In this document: positions 1 through 11,235 of the stretch, one piece after another
How the letters are laid out: each line of letters starts with the position of its first letter
How positions within the stretch are numbered: position 1 is the first letter of the stretch
The notes under the pieces: model-generated
Databases searched by the model: none
Told to the model about the DNA's origin: nothing
Seen by the model: only the letters and a program-made list of their open reading frames with translations
Assembly: GCF_035046485.1 (NCBI RefSeq)
Contig: NC_085137.1
Location: 382,416,706 to 382,480,705 of the forward strand
Direction: 5' to 3'
DNA length: 64,000 bases
From: Aedes albopictus
Taxonomy: Eukaryota; Arthropoda; Insecta; Diptera; Culicidae
Position numbers and translations under genes: made by a program

Positions 1-1
1 A

Positions 2-2278
2 GCAGTCCAGTTTCGTCAGCCCCTTGATAATCAGTCTACAACTCAACGTGCAGGTCCAGTTCCTGTAGTTCAATACACGCGACGAGGACACCCATCGGCC
101 CCAATAGAACAGTTTCAGCCAGCCACTGGGGGCTATCAAGTGCCTCAATTAGACCCAGCACCCAGACACCAGGAATCCAATCTTCGAGACGTGGAAGACA
201 ACGTTTGCATACTCAACCGAAGTCAGTTGGCAGCCCGCCAAGCCGTATCCAAAGAATTACCGGAGTTCTATGGAAATCCAGAGGATTGACCGTTATTTTT
301 CTCCATGTATAACTCCTCTACGCAGATGTGTGGGTTTTCCAATGAGGAGAATATGCTTAGACTCCGAAAATGCCTGAGGGGAAAAGCTCTTGAAGCAGTG
401 CGATGCCGACTGCTACATCCTTCCAACGTTAACAGTGTAATTTCCACCTTGAAGATGTTGTATGGGAGACCGGAAGCCATCGTGCAATCGGCAATCCGGA
501 AAGTCCGGTCATTGCCGTCACCGCAAGTCGAGCGGCTCGATACAGTGGTAAACTTCGCACTAACAGTCGAAAATCTAGTGGCCACAATTGAAGCATGCGG
601 AATCGAGGATTTCGTATATAACGCCTCCTTGAAATTTGAACTGGTGGATCGTCTACCTCCTGGACTGAAGTTGGATTGGGCGAAGCATTCCAGAAATATC
701 CCATCACCCAATCTATTGGATTTCAGTGGATGGCTGTATTCGATTGCTGAGGATGCTAGCGCGGTAATGCAGACTTCGGTTGGCGGAAGCAGAAGCCGTG
801 GGACGAAAGATGGATTTGTGAATATTCATGCTGAAACTGAACACTCAGGAGAAATGCGAAGCGAACCCACAATACAAGGACCATCTTCAGTAACTGTACA
901 GGATTGCTTCGTGTGCAAAGGTAGATGCCCGTCAATCGTCAAATGCAAACGATTTGGAGAATTGAGCCTGGATGCGAAGTGGGCCGTTGTTCGCGACGCA
1001 AAACTGTGCCGTAAATGCTTACGAAGGCACAATGGATCCTGTAGGCAACAAAAACCTTGCGAAGTCAACGGCTGTACGTTTTTGCATCATCCGCTACTGC
1101 ATAATAAGTTGCAAGATACAGAAAAGGTGCAATCAGACCGAGCATCGCCGAGTACCACCGGAAGCTGCAACGTTCATCAGGTTCAAACCAGTGAAGTTTT
1201 ATTCCGTATTGTTCCGGTGCAGCTGCATGGTCCATCGAATGTTATTCAGACATACGCGTTCATTGACGATGGCTCAGAACTATCGCTACTGGAGGACAGT
1301 TTAACAGAGGAACTAGGAGTAAAAGGACCTCGAACATCGTTGTGCTTGAAGTGGACGGGAGGAACCAAGAGAGTGGAAGCTGAATCGCAAATTGTTGATG
1401 TGGGAATACCATCGACGGGAAAACCGGATCAGCCATATAGGATGACCAAAGTCCACACGATACAAAATCTGCAACTGCGACCTCAGACCTTAGTGCTCGA
1501 CGAACTGCTGCAACGTTTCAAGCACTTGAAAGGATTGCCGATCGAATCATACACGAATGTGTGTCCCCGAATCCTGATTGGCCTGGACAATGCTACATTG
1601 GGACATGCAATGCAAGGACGGGAAGGAAAGCCCCGTGAACCGATAGCGGTCAAGACTCGGTTAGGATGGATCGTCTATGGAAGTTGTTCGCAAACACAGC
1701 AAGACATCAGCTACGTGAACGTGCATGCTATTGAAGTATGCGAATGCAACAGAGTCTCGGACGACGATCTTCACACTGCCATGAAGGAATACTTCGCTTT
1801 GGACAGCCTCGGGATCGCGAAGCCCAGCAAGATCCTACGGTCTACGGAGGACGATCGAGCAATGGAGATTCTGGAAAAGCAAACTAACAGGAAGGAAGAC
1901 CGGTATGAATCGGGGTTGCTCTGGAAGTACGATGATGTTCGCTTTCCAAACAGCACAGGGATGGCTTTCAGAAGATGGCAGTGCTTGGATCGACGAATGA
2001 AACGCGACAAAACGTTTTCGGAAACAATACAATTGAAAATGACTGATTATGTGAATAAGGGATACGTGCGCAAGTTAACGGAGGCAGAACTAAATACACG
2101 GAAGGCTTTGGAGTGGTATTTGCCTGTTTTTCCGGTAACGAATCCCAATAAACCGGGGAAGGTAAGACTGGTGTGGGATGCAGCTGCCGCTGCGTACGGC
2201 GTTTCTCTCAACTCGCTGTTACTCAAGGGTCCGGACCTCTTGACGTCCCTCCTCACCGTTCTCGTACAGTTTCGATAA
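2..2278 (+). pseudogene. BEL/Pao Gag, protease and start of reverse transcriptase (broken)
   Basis: The same frame runs from base 2 to the TAA at 2276-2278, with an internal TGA at 287-289. The first ATG after that stop is at 305. Visible in order are a DUF1759-like Gag region (about 305-800), a Cys/His-rich zinc-binding stretch beginning CFVCKGRC (about 905-1100), a retropepsin (peptidase A17) with the active-site motif DDGSE near 1265, and the N-terminal part of the reverse transcriptase (about 1900-2275, motif KVRLVWDAAA). The TAA falls just before reverse transcriptase motif A. An intact relative is present at 54.1-60.6 kb. Confidence 0.85.
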
Positions 2279-4441
2279 TTCCGAATTGCTGTTTGCGGGG
2301 ACATTCGGGAGATGTATCTGCAGATTCTATTGAAACAGGATGTTCGATTGTGCTTTTTCTGGAAAGACAGCGAAGACGATGAAAACCCTAGTGTGTACAC
2401 GATGTTGGTGTTGTCATTTGGAGTGTCATGTGCCCCAACCATTGCGCAATATGTGAAAAACACCAACGCTCAGCGGTTCGCCAAGGAGCATCCTGCGGCT
2501 GTCCATGCTATCGTTGACCAACATTACGTTGACGATATGCTTATGAGTACTGAAACTGAACAAGAAGCGATTGACGTGGCAAGAAACGTCAAGAAGATCC
2601 ATGCTGAAGCCGGCTTCGAGATGAGAAACTGGATCTCAAATTGTCCGCAAGTTTTGCAAGCGCTAGAAGAGCCACTAACGAAGGAGAAAAGCCTTAACCT
2701 GGAAGATGGTGTGATAACCGAAAAAGTATTGGGCATGTGGTGGAATACGGCCACCGATTGTTTCTTCTTCAAGATTTCACCACGGTATGACCCGGAACTG
2801 ATGTCTGGACAACGAAGGCCCACGAAACGCGAAGTTCTACGAACCCTGATGATGATCTTTGACCCCTTGGGGCTTATCGGTCATTTTTTGATGTACCTGA
2901 AAGGAGTACTGCAAGAAATCTGGCGTACTTCTGTCGGGTGGGATGAGTTAGTCGAAGAAAAGCAGTTCGTAATGTGGATGGAGTGGCTCAACGTTCTTCC
3001 AGAGGTGGCGAAGGTAGAAATACCGCGATGCTTCAGGACCACTACCTCGATCGAAAGCTCAAATGAAGTACAGTTGCACGTTTTTGTTGACGCTAGCGAG
3101 ACGGGATTTGCAGCAGTGGCTTATCTTCGATTTCAGGAGAGACAAACAATCGAAACAGCGTTAGTGGGATCGAAAACTCGTGTTGCACCGATCAAGTTCC
3201 TATCGATCCCACGCTCAGAGCTTCAGGCCAGCGTCATCGGAGTAAGATTAGCGAACACCATACAGCAATCTCTCACTATCAAGGTAAACCGGCGTTTCTT
3301 TTGGACTGATTCAACGGACGTTATCAGTTGGATTCAATCTGACCATCGGCGATACAGCCAATTCGTCGCGTTTCGTGTAAGCGAAATATTGGAAACATCT
3401 GATGTTAGAGAGTGGCAATGGATACAAACGAAACAAAACGTCGCAGATGAAGGAACCAAATGGAAACGAGTTCCAGACATGAGTGGATCCAGCCGGTGGC
3501 TGAACTGGCCGGATTTTTTAAGCAAACCGGAAGCAGAATGGCCCGTCAAGCATCAAACTTCTGGAACAACTGTAGAAGAATTACGTCCTCATCTGCTTGT
3601 GCATCTTGTGTCATCTGAAGCAATCATCGATCCTCATAGATTCTCCAAATGGACCGAACTGCTACGCCGTATGGCCTACGTGTTCCGTTTTGTCAAAAAT
3701 ACAAGGATTTCCGAACAAGAGAGGAGCTTTGGGCCTTTGACGTCATCGGAGCTGGCTGAAGCTGAAAACTATTTCTATCGACTTGCTCAACGGAGTGTCT
3801 TCGCCGATGAAGTAGCAGTTTTGTTAGACAGGAGAATGTCAGAAAACTCCAAGCTTGTCATTCCAAAGAGCAGCTCAATACACAACCTTTGTCCGTTCCT
3901 CGATAAAGATGATCTGCTACGCGTACGTGGTAGAACCGGAGAGTGTCGGTTCATCAATCAGGAGACTGTCAACCCCATTATCCTTCCGAAGGCTCATCAC
4001 GTCACTAGTCTAGTTGTGTCCCATTATCACAGGAAATACCATCACCAAAACCATAATGTCACCATCAACGAACTGCGACAAAAGTTTAATATTCCCCAAC
4101 TGAAGGCTACATATAACAAGGTCCGGCGAGACTGCCAGCAGTGCAAGAACGACTCTGCGCGGCCAGAACCGCCAGCCATGGGGGACTTACCCTTACCTCG
4201 ATTAGCTGTTTACGCTCGTCCGTTCACGTACATGGGAGTGGACTACTTTGGTCCCTATGTGATCATTCTGGGACGTCGTCTAGAAAAGCGATGGGTGCTT
4301 CTGGCCACCTGCCTCACCACTCGAGCCGTTCACTTGCAAATGGTTCACTCTATGACTACCGATTCATGTATAATGGCCCTCAGGAACGTCATGGCCAGGA
4401 GAGGTGTTCCGGCAGTTATTTATAGTGATTCAAGGCGCTAG
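2279..4441 (+). pseudogene. BEL/Pao reverse transcriptase, RNase H and integrase (broken)
   Basis: Continues the previous frame directly after the nonsense codon; the first ATG is at 2312. It carries motif A (GDIREMYLQI), the catalytic YVDDM box near 2526, an RNase H-like region beginning LHVFVDASETGF near 3075, an H..H..C..C integrase zinc-binding segment (about 3995-4145, ending CQQC) and the first integrase aspartate in YMGVDYFGPY near 4230. The second aspartate lies in IYSDS near 4425. Immediately after it a short deletion removes the conserved NGTNF block and shifts the frame, so this frame ends at 4441. Confidence 0.85.
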
Positions 4442-5147
4442 CAAAGAATTAGAGGAAGCTATGGAGAATCTGGACCGAGTGAGGTTCGAAACTGAGTTTA
4501 TAACTTCTCATACGTCCTGGAAATTCATCCCACCGGCTTCGCCGCATATGGGCGGCGCATGGGAGCGCCTCGTGCGTATCGTGAAGCAGAACCTTGCTAA
4601 ACTAAAACCGAGCAGGACGATGTCACACGAGGTTCTGGAAAACATGTTGACGGAGGTCGAGAATGTGATCAATTCACACCCGATGACCAATCTACGGTTG
4701 GACGACGACCAGTCGCCAGTATTAACCCCAAACCATTTTTTACTGGGTTCCAGCAATGGTTTGCGACCGTGGGTGCCTTTCAGCGACAGTTCAGAATTGT
4801 TGAAAAATTCTTGGAAAGTTTCGCAGAGCCTGGCCAACCAGTTTTGGAGGCAATGGCTACGAGATTACTTGCCGTATATTACCCGACGCACGAAATAGTT
4901 CACAGATGTGGAACCGATTAGAGTCAACGATCTGGTTGTCATCGTAGACCCAAAACTTCCACGGAATACCTGGCCGAAAGGCCGCGTTATTGTCGTCAAA
5001 CAAGGACCAGATAATCAAGTAAGGAGTGCCACCGTTCAGACTTCGCAAGGAATTTATGAACGACCCGCAGTGAAGCTCGCCGTGCTTGACGTAGGCGTTA
5101 GAATCAATGCAGACTTCAATGACCGCATTCGGGGGGGGGAGTGTTGA
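4433..5147 (+). pseudogene. BEL/Pao integrase end and C-terminal domain (broken)
   Basis: Second frame of the integrase after the deletion near 4430. It begins with QGASKELEEAMENL and carries the glutamate of the DDE triad in the motif PHMGGAWERLVR near 4545. A TAG at 4896-4898 interrupts it, and the same frame then continues with VNDLVVIVDPKLPRNTWPKG to 5147. That segment matches the DUF5641 tail of BEL/Pao polyproteins. It ends at a run of nine G residues (5131-5139), the presumed polypurine tract. Confidence 0.85.
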
Positions 5148-5500
5148 GTACGCTACATCAGCGCCCGTCAGACACCATATGCCCCACTCCACCTACGGAT
5201 GATTTGCCACACCCAGTACCTACGGAGAGGATCGATCGCAAGCAGAGAAGTACACACCGTACCTACAATGTGTCTAAATGACAATAGATCGAAGAAATTA
5301 CGTTCGCTCGGTAATGACTGTGTCAGCTTGTGATAAAAACCTATGAATTTAAGTTGAAGATCTTAAATGAATTTGGACTACGATAGCTTGAATATTTTTG
5401 CACTTATCTAGTGTTGTTAATGTAGTCCAGGTAATGGAAAAATTAATGCAATAATGTTTAAATATTGTCCTAATCATACGCCATATGTTACAGCATAGTT
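5131..5500 (+). repeat. Polypurine tract and start of presumed BEL/Pao 3' LTR
   Basis: A G-run at 5131-5140 is followed by TGTTGAGTACG at 5142, a typical LTR 5' end. With no 5' LTR in the window the 3' boundary cannot be fixed; 5500 is only a placeholder. Confidence 0.45.
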
Positions 5501-6397
5501 GAAAAAAGTGTCCCTTGGATTAGCTGGACACGATAATTAGAAGGCATATGCCGTTGAATTAGACCTTTATCTGTTAATTTGAACCTGAATGGTAAGACTA
5601 TGAATGAAATACTTTCCATTAACTAATTGATCGTTCATTAACCTACAGCATGAATTCCATGATATATATATAATCAGTAGTGGGCTATTGAGTTCCATCT
5701 GAATACGATTAAAGCAGTTTAGGGTAAGAGGTCCTATTTTCATGTTCAGCCGCATCAGATTTAGCTTTACCGCACTCATTAATAGATCATACAGTAAAAA
5801 CTGCGAATAGTGGACCGTAATCGGGTGTTATCAACACCAAGTGTTAAAAACTTCTGTTGAGCGGTAGTAAGACTACAGTAAGGACCAAAATAATCCAGTT
5901 ATAAACACATTCTAATGTAACTTTTTCCATCAGGTATTTTGTAATTACTCAATAAATTCTTCACAAAATCAACCAAACCCTACCACCCAACAGTAGGGTA
6001 TATGTACCATTCCTTGGCCTAATTTGCAAACCGCCTTGACAATTTTGACCATAACTCATGAATTAATAGCACTAGAAATAATATGTTGACCCTATTACAC
6101 ACTCTAATATAATTAAGTTGAAAAGATTCAATGCGATGGTATGCAACGTTGGTCTATTGGCCTATTAGTGGATACAATGTTGGCCTATTGCTTTCCATGC
6201 ACTAGAACCATTTTCGGAGCCAAATTTTCAAAAAAAAACTATGATTAAACAACTTATACTAAAGTTCTTTCTTAATTTAGTAACGAAAACAACACAACCC
6301 TATTATTGTGTTATATTTTTTTGCAATTTCTCATCGTAATAGGCTGTTTTACCTCACGCAAATCTGACAGGAAAAGGCCTAATTTCCCGCACCAAAT

Positions 6398-6465
6398 AAA
6401 CAGTGCTGTAATGGTTCATTACAGCACAGATTTGCGTTGCGTAATGAACCATTACAGCACTGTTT
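6398..6465. repeat. Perfect 25-bp inverted repeat (hairpin)
   Basis: The arms at 6398-6422 and 6441-6465 are exact reverse complements, separated by an 18-base loop. It may be a miniature palindromic element. Confidence 0.85.
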
Positions 6466-6624
6466 TCAGGTTTCATCAACTTCTTGATGCTTTCTGGGCG
6501 CAGTTTTGAAAATTGTGACAACTACACAGTATTACCTGCTATAATCAGATTTTCTTAAACAAGGCTATGAAAATCACTGTGCAATTTGATGGGAAGGTTT
6601 TGTTAAAACTAACCACAAGCGGTA

Positions 6625-6785
6625 ATTTATTAAATTGCAAAAAAACGTTGTACGCAACTCGGTGCAGAACTCGATTTTTACAGCACTCGTCGTAATTATG
6701 CAACTCGGCAAGCCTCGTTGGATAAATGTACGACTCGTGCTGTAAAAATCTTCATTCTGCACCTTGTTGCTTAAACTACTATTAC
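6625..6785. repeat. Imperfect palindromic repeat, family also at 53.9 and 62.5 kb
   Basis: The block GATTTTTACAGCAC near 6673 and its reverse complement GTGCTGTAAAAATC near 6738 bracket a centre containing AACTCGGCAAGCCTCG. Similar sequence (pattern GCACGAGTCGT with GATTTTT) occurs at 53,905-54,005 and 62,510-62,570, so this is a dispersed family. Confidence 0.6.
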
Positions 6786-7309
6786 AGTCACCGCACATAT
6801 AATCTTTCTTCCTGTTCGTTCTTTCTGGTTCTTACGCAAGCAATGTTGTTAACGTCACTTTATCGGTGTTGTTGACGTCACTTTACTGATGGGCCAAGAT
6901 TTGGGTACATAGTGAAAAATATGTCCTCAATATTCGGCCCACATTCAACTTGTAAAATAGTTATTATTCGTTGAAAACAAATATGTATACAAGTTCAAAA
7001 TAGCGTCTTTGACCGTCGCATCAAATGTTCAGATATTGAAAAATCAATTCGAAATGTTCCAGAATCATGCCATTTATGATCATGTGTATAGTCTACCCAC
7101 TAAGCCGAAGAAACATGGCGTTTCAAAAGCTAAGCAAAGTGACATATTCATTCAATTTTGATGCTCCAAAGTGCTAAAATTGAAACGAAATATTACAGTT
7201 GTTTGGCGCATAGCTTTTCCGATATCCAGTTATGCGTGTTTGTTTGAGTTTTTGGTTTACGTTGAGATAGGCCGAACGAGGGGACTATGCCAACGAAGCA
7301 TCCCGATAC

Positions 7310-8436
7310 CCTAGTTCATCACATTAGAGAAATTCCGAAAGACATACCTGTAAGAAATCCTGGAGGAATCTCTGGATAAATTCTTGGAGGGTTCCCTGCA
7401 GAAATTCCCAGAGGAATCGCTGGAGGGTTTTTTGGAGGTATTCCCAAGAAACAGAAGTAGTTGAATAACATTTTTTTAAGCTGATTTTTGCTCAAAAGGG
7501 GTTTGTTCCACACTTATACTGCAATGTTTCTTGGGTTCCTGCAGGAATTTCTGGAGGAATCCTTGGAACAAGTACTGAAGAAATCGCAGAAGGAATTCTT
7601 GGACAATTTCTGAAAGAATCCCAGGAAGAGTTTGTTGGGGAACTCTTGGAGGAATTCCTGACTGAATTTTTGAAGGCATCCCTGGAGGATTTCCTGGGGA
7701 AATTCCTGTAGAAATCGATGAAGGAATTTCTTCAGGAATTCAGTATGGTGCCTGGAGGAATTCTTGAAAGAATTCTTGTAGGAATTCCCGGAGGAGTTCT
7801 TGGAGAAATTCTTGGAGGAGTTTCTGGGTGCATTCCTAGAGGAATCCTGAAGGAATGCTTGAAGATATTCCTGAAAGAGTTACTGAAGAAATTGCTTTAA
7901 AGATTGCTGTAGGAATTTTTAAAGAAATTCTTGTTGTAATTTCTGAAGGAGGCTATGGGGGAATCCCTGAATGAAATCTTGGGGAATGCTTTGAGGTATT
8001 CTTCCTGGATGAATCCCTAGAGAAATTCCTTGAAGAATTCCTGGAGGAATTCCTAAAGGAATTCCTGGTGGAAAGCCTGGAGGAATTCCTGAATAAATTT
8101 CTGGAAAAATCTCTGGTGGAAACCCTGGAGGAATTCTTCAATTAGTTCTGGGAGGTATTCCTGGGGGAGCTCTTTTAGACATCACTTAAGAATGCCCTGG
8201 AGGAATCCATGTGGTAATACCTGGAGAAATCTTCGGAGGAATGTCTGAAGCAATGCTTGGAAGAATCCCTAGAGAAATTTCTGGACAAATTCCTGGAGGT
8301 ATTCCTGGCAGATCACAGAGTAAATCTCTGGAAGGATTCCTCGAGGAATCCATGAAATAATTCCTGGATAAATGCCTATAGACATCCCTAGAAGATTCCC
8401 TAGAGTAATTACTTATGGAATCTCTGAAGGAGGAAC
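7310..8436. repeat. Degenerate 12-bp satellite array, block 1
   Basis: Runs of units close to GGAATTCCTGGA, which is best seen at 8040-8150 where successive 12-mers line up. The unit contains an EcoRI-like palindrome. Because 12 is divisible by 3, any frame without a stop stays open, so many chance open frames cross the block; none is treated as a gene. Confidence 0.85.
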
Positions 8437-8668
8437 TCATGTGCACCGATTTGAAATCTGTCGGCGGCGGCGTTTTGCACTTTTTTGGCCGGCGGCGGCA
8501 GTGTGGTCAGCGTGACGCCGAATGAATTTTCGGCGGCGGCGGTGGCGGCGGCGGTGGCGGCGGCGTGAAACGGCGTGGTCATAATTTTTAAATTTTTGTC
8601 AATTCGGGTAATCAATATCAGTGTTTCATTTTTTAGTAACTCATCATTTTGAAGATGCAATGACATGT
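8437..8668. repeat. CGG-rich low-complexity block
   Basis: Clusters of CGGCGG triplets at 8460-8565 interrupt the 12-bp satellite and differ sharply from its composition. A related block lies at 10,606-10,690. No promoter or gene start is evident. Confidence 0.7.
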
Positions 8669-8850
8669 TTTTTTTTGTCTGTATTAACGAGATTTTTAAC
8701 CCTAGGCTAGTTCATCTCGGAACCCACGTTTTACTTCCCTTCCGAAGGAAGAACCCACATTTTTGTGAATATGTCGGGAGTGGGATTCGATCCCAGGTCC
8801 TCGGCGTGACAGTCAAGTGTTCTAACCACCACACCAGGTCCGCTCCACAC
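8669..8850 (-). mobile_element. tRNA-derived SINE, minus strand
   Basis: Read on the minus strand there is an A-box-like TGGTGTGGTGG, an anticodon-loop-like CTGTCAC (tRNA-Asp-like), a B box GGGATCGAATCCC and, about 120 bases on, a terminal A-run (the T-run at 8669-8677 on the plus strand). The stem pairing of a functional tRNA is not kept, so this is a SINE and not a tRNA gene. Confidence 0.65.
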
Positions 8851-10316
8851 AAATCTAAGAAGAACTCTTAGAGAAATTGCCGGAGGAACTCTTAAAGGAA
8901 TTTCCGGAGGAATTCTTAGGGGAATTACCGGTGGAACTCATGGAAGAATTCTCGGAAGAAATTCTGGGCATTCCTTGTGCAATTTCCAGAAATATTTTAG
9001 AGCAACTAGTAAAGTAACTGCCTGAAGAATTTTCGGAGGAACTTGTAGAAAAATTGCCGAAGAAATTCGAAAAGGAATTCAAGGAGGAACTCGTAGAGAA
9101 ATTACCAGAGGTATTCAAAGATGAGTTCTCGGATGAAATCTTAATGGATTTCCCGGAAGAATTTCTTGAGGAATTCCCAGCCGGATTTCTAGAGCAACTC
9201 CCGATGGAACTCCTAAAGAAATTCCTAAAAAATTCGTGAAGAAATTCCCGGAAGAACTCGTAGAGAAATTCCCGGATTAACTCAGATTCTTCTAGAGAAA
9301 TTCCTGGGAGAACTCCTAGAGGAACGTTCGGGGAAATTCTTAAAGGACTTCTTGAGGGAATCTCCTGGCATACCCAGTGCAATTTCTATGAAAAACTTAT
9401 ACAGCAACTCGTAGTGAAATTGCCTGGGGAACTTGTAAAGGTGTTTCCGAAGATATTCGAACTCCCGGAAGCACTTCTAGACGAAAGAACTTTTAGAGAA
9501 TGTCACGGTGAAACTCTGTAACTCGGAAAAAATGGATGAGAAATCCCCGAAGAAACTCGGAAGGGAAGGAATTCCCGGAAGAATTCCTAGAGGAAACCCT
9601 CGAGAAATTCCCACAGGAACTTCTAGAGGAATGTTCGGAGAAACTTCTGGAAGAATTCCCGGGTGAACTCTTAAAGAAACTCCTGGAAGAATTCCAGGAG
9701 AAACTGCTACAGAACTTGCCGGAAGAACTCCCAAAAGAATTCCCGGAAGTACTCCTAGAGGAATTACAAGATAATCTCCTAGAGCAATTACAAGATAATC
9801 TCCTAGAGGAGTTATCGGAGAAAACTTCTGGTATTTCCAGTACAATTTCTATGAACTCTTAAAGGAATTCCCGTAGAAATTCGTTAAGGAATTCCCGGAT
9901 GAACTCGTTGAAGAACTCGTGGAGGAATTCCCGAAGATGCTCCTAGAGGAATTGTGTGTATTTGGTTTTGAAGAGGGACTTTAACCTAGTGGTCATTCGT
10001 CCCTCTGTCCTAGAGGAATTGCCGGATGATTTCCTAAAGGAATTTCAAGGGAAAACTTTTAGACTTCTAGATGAATTCCTGGAGGATCTCCTAAAAGAAT
10101 ACCCGGATTAACTCTTAGAGGAGTTTCTAGACGAAGTACTACAAAAAGTCTCAGTGAAACTCCTAGATGATGTCTCGGAGGAAACCCTCGGATTTTCCGA
10201 AGGACCTTCTAGAGTTCCCGGAGGAACTCTTAGCGGCATGCTTGGCTAAACTGCTGGAAGAATCCTCAAAAGAGTTGCTGGAGAAATTTCATCTCTTCTG
10301 GAGATGAACACGACAA
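8851..10316. repeat. Degenerate 12/24-bp satellite array, block 2
   Basis: Alternating 12-mers of the kinds RGAACTCYTAGA and GRAATTCCCGGA give a 24-bp higher-order period. The plus strand is open over stretches and would encode Glu/Leu/Phe-rich peptides (for example 9054-9239 and 9536-9862), a direct result of the repeat unit. A short non-repeat interruption lies near 9955-10,005. Confidence 0.85.
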
Positions 10317-10605
10317 CATATTTTTTTTTTTTCAGAATTACCAGCATTTTCTTCAATCTTCGGAATCCCTAGCTCGATTCTTTGTTCAGCCGTCAGTTAT
10401 CTTCAGGAACCCCCGGTATCTTTGTAAACTCGTTTCAATTCGAAGGACAAACTCTTTCAATTTTTTAGAACTGTTATAAATTTGGGTCAAAAAAATGGAC
10501 CACCGTTGAAAACAACCTTACAAATGCTATGTATGCATATAAGATATAACTCCATTGCTTGAAATATTGTTATGAAATAAATCAAGAAATAATTTAATTT
10601 ATCAA
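10317..10605. other. Unassigned AT-rich spacer
   Basis: Begins with a T-run. No gene, RNA or inverted-repeat element was recognised. Confidence 0.4.
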
Positions 10606-10855
10606 TGCGTTTTTGAAATCGGCGTAGAAAATTGGAGTTCGGCAGCGTAAGCGGCGGCGCGCCGAAAAATAATCGACGGCGGCGGCGCACACCTCTACCT
10701 GGAAGAATACCTGGTGAAATTTCTGAAGACATGCCTGTAAGAATTCCTGGAGAAATTTCTAAAAGAATTCCTGGACGGATCCCTGCAGGTATTCCTGGAG
10801 GAATCGAGGGAGGAATACCTTCAGAACTTCCCGGAGGATTTTTTTGAATTATCCT
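10606..10855. repeat. CGG-rich block followed by 12-bp satellite block 3
   Basis: CGG triplets at 10,640-10,690 lead straight into further 12-bp units (GGAATTCCTGGA type) at 10,690-10,855. This repeats the arrangement at 8437-8565 and suggests the CGG block is an integral part of the satellite's history. Confidence 0.7.
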
Positions 10856-10904
10856 TGGAGCAATTCCTGATTCCTTCAGGCGAATTTTCTGAAAAATAAA
10901 TAGA

Positions 10905-11235
10905 GAAATTTAAACATTTAAACATTTAAACATTTAAACCTTTAAACATTTAAACATTTAAACATTTAAACCTTTAAACATTTAAACATTTAAACATTTA
11001 AACATTCAAACATTTAAACATTTATACATTTAAACATTTAAACATTTAAACATTTAAACATTTAAACATTTAAACATTTAAACATTTAAACATTTAAACA
11101 TTTAAACATCTAAACATTTAAACATTTGAACATTTAAACATTTAAACATTTAAACATTTAAACATTTAAACATTTAAACATTTAAACATTTAAACATTTA
11201 AACATTTAAACATTTAAACATTTCAACATTTAAAC
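10905..11235. repeat. (CATTTAAA)n 8-bp microsatellite
   Basis: About 40 near-perfect copies of CATTTAAA. The tract resumes at 12,552-12,595 and again at 12,855-12,893, showing that the 11,236-12,551 transposon landed inside it. Confidence 0.97.

Larger units (their letters stand above)
1..5147 (+). mobile_element. BEL/Pao LTR retrotransposon, decayed, 5' end outside window
   Basis: Internal region of a BEL/Pao element in the order Gag, aspartic protease, reverse transcriptase, RNase H, integrase and C-terminal DUF5641-like domain, which is the family order. The 5' LTR is not in the window. The reading frame is open from base 2 but is broken four times: a TGA at 287-289, a TAA at 2276-2278, a short deletion and frameshift near 4430 just after the second integrase aspartate, and a TAG at 4896-4898. 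The frame before and after each stop is the same, so those three are point nonsense changes. The coding region ends at 5147 in a G-rich polypurine tract. The copy cannot be autonomous. Confidence 0.9.
5501..7309. other. AT-rich region with short inverted repeats, no gene seen
   Basis: No convincing coding sequence on either strand; the longest open frames are short and low in complexity. Two hairpin-forming repeats, described separately, are the only recognisable structure. Confidence 0.5.

Noticed and set aside
8780..8850. A tRNA-Asp gene on the minus strand
   Set aside because: The anticodon stem does not pair, and it is part of a SINE ending in an A-run.
8855..9862. Long open frames on both strands (up to 175 codons, Glu/Leu/Phe- or Ser/Asn-rich)
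   Set aside because: They follow directly from a 12/24-bp repeat unit without stops; composition mirrors the unit, and frames on both strands overlap.
10905..11235. Regularly repeated array resembling a CRISPR-like pattern
   Set aside because: The period is 8 bp with no spacers; it is a simple microsatellite.
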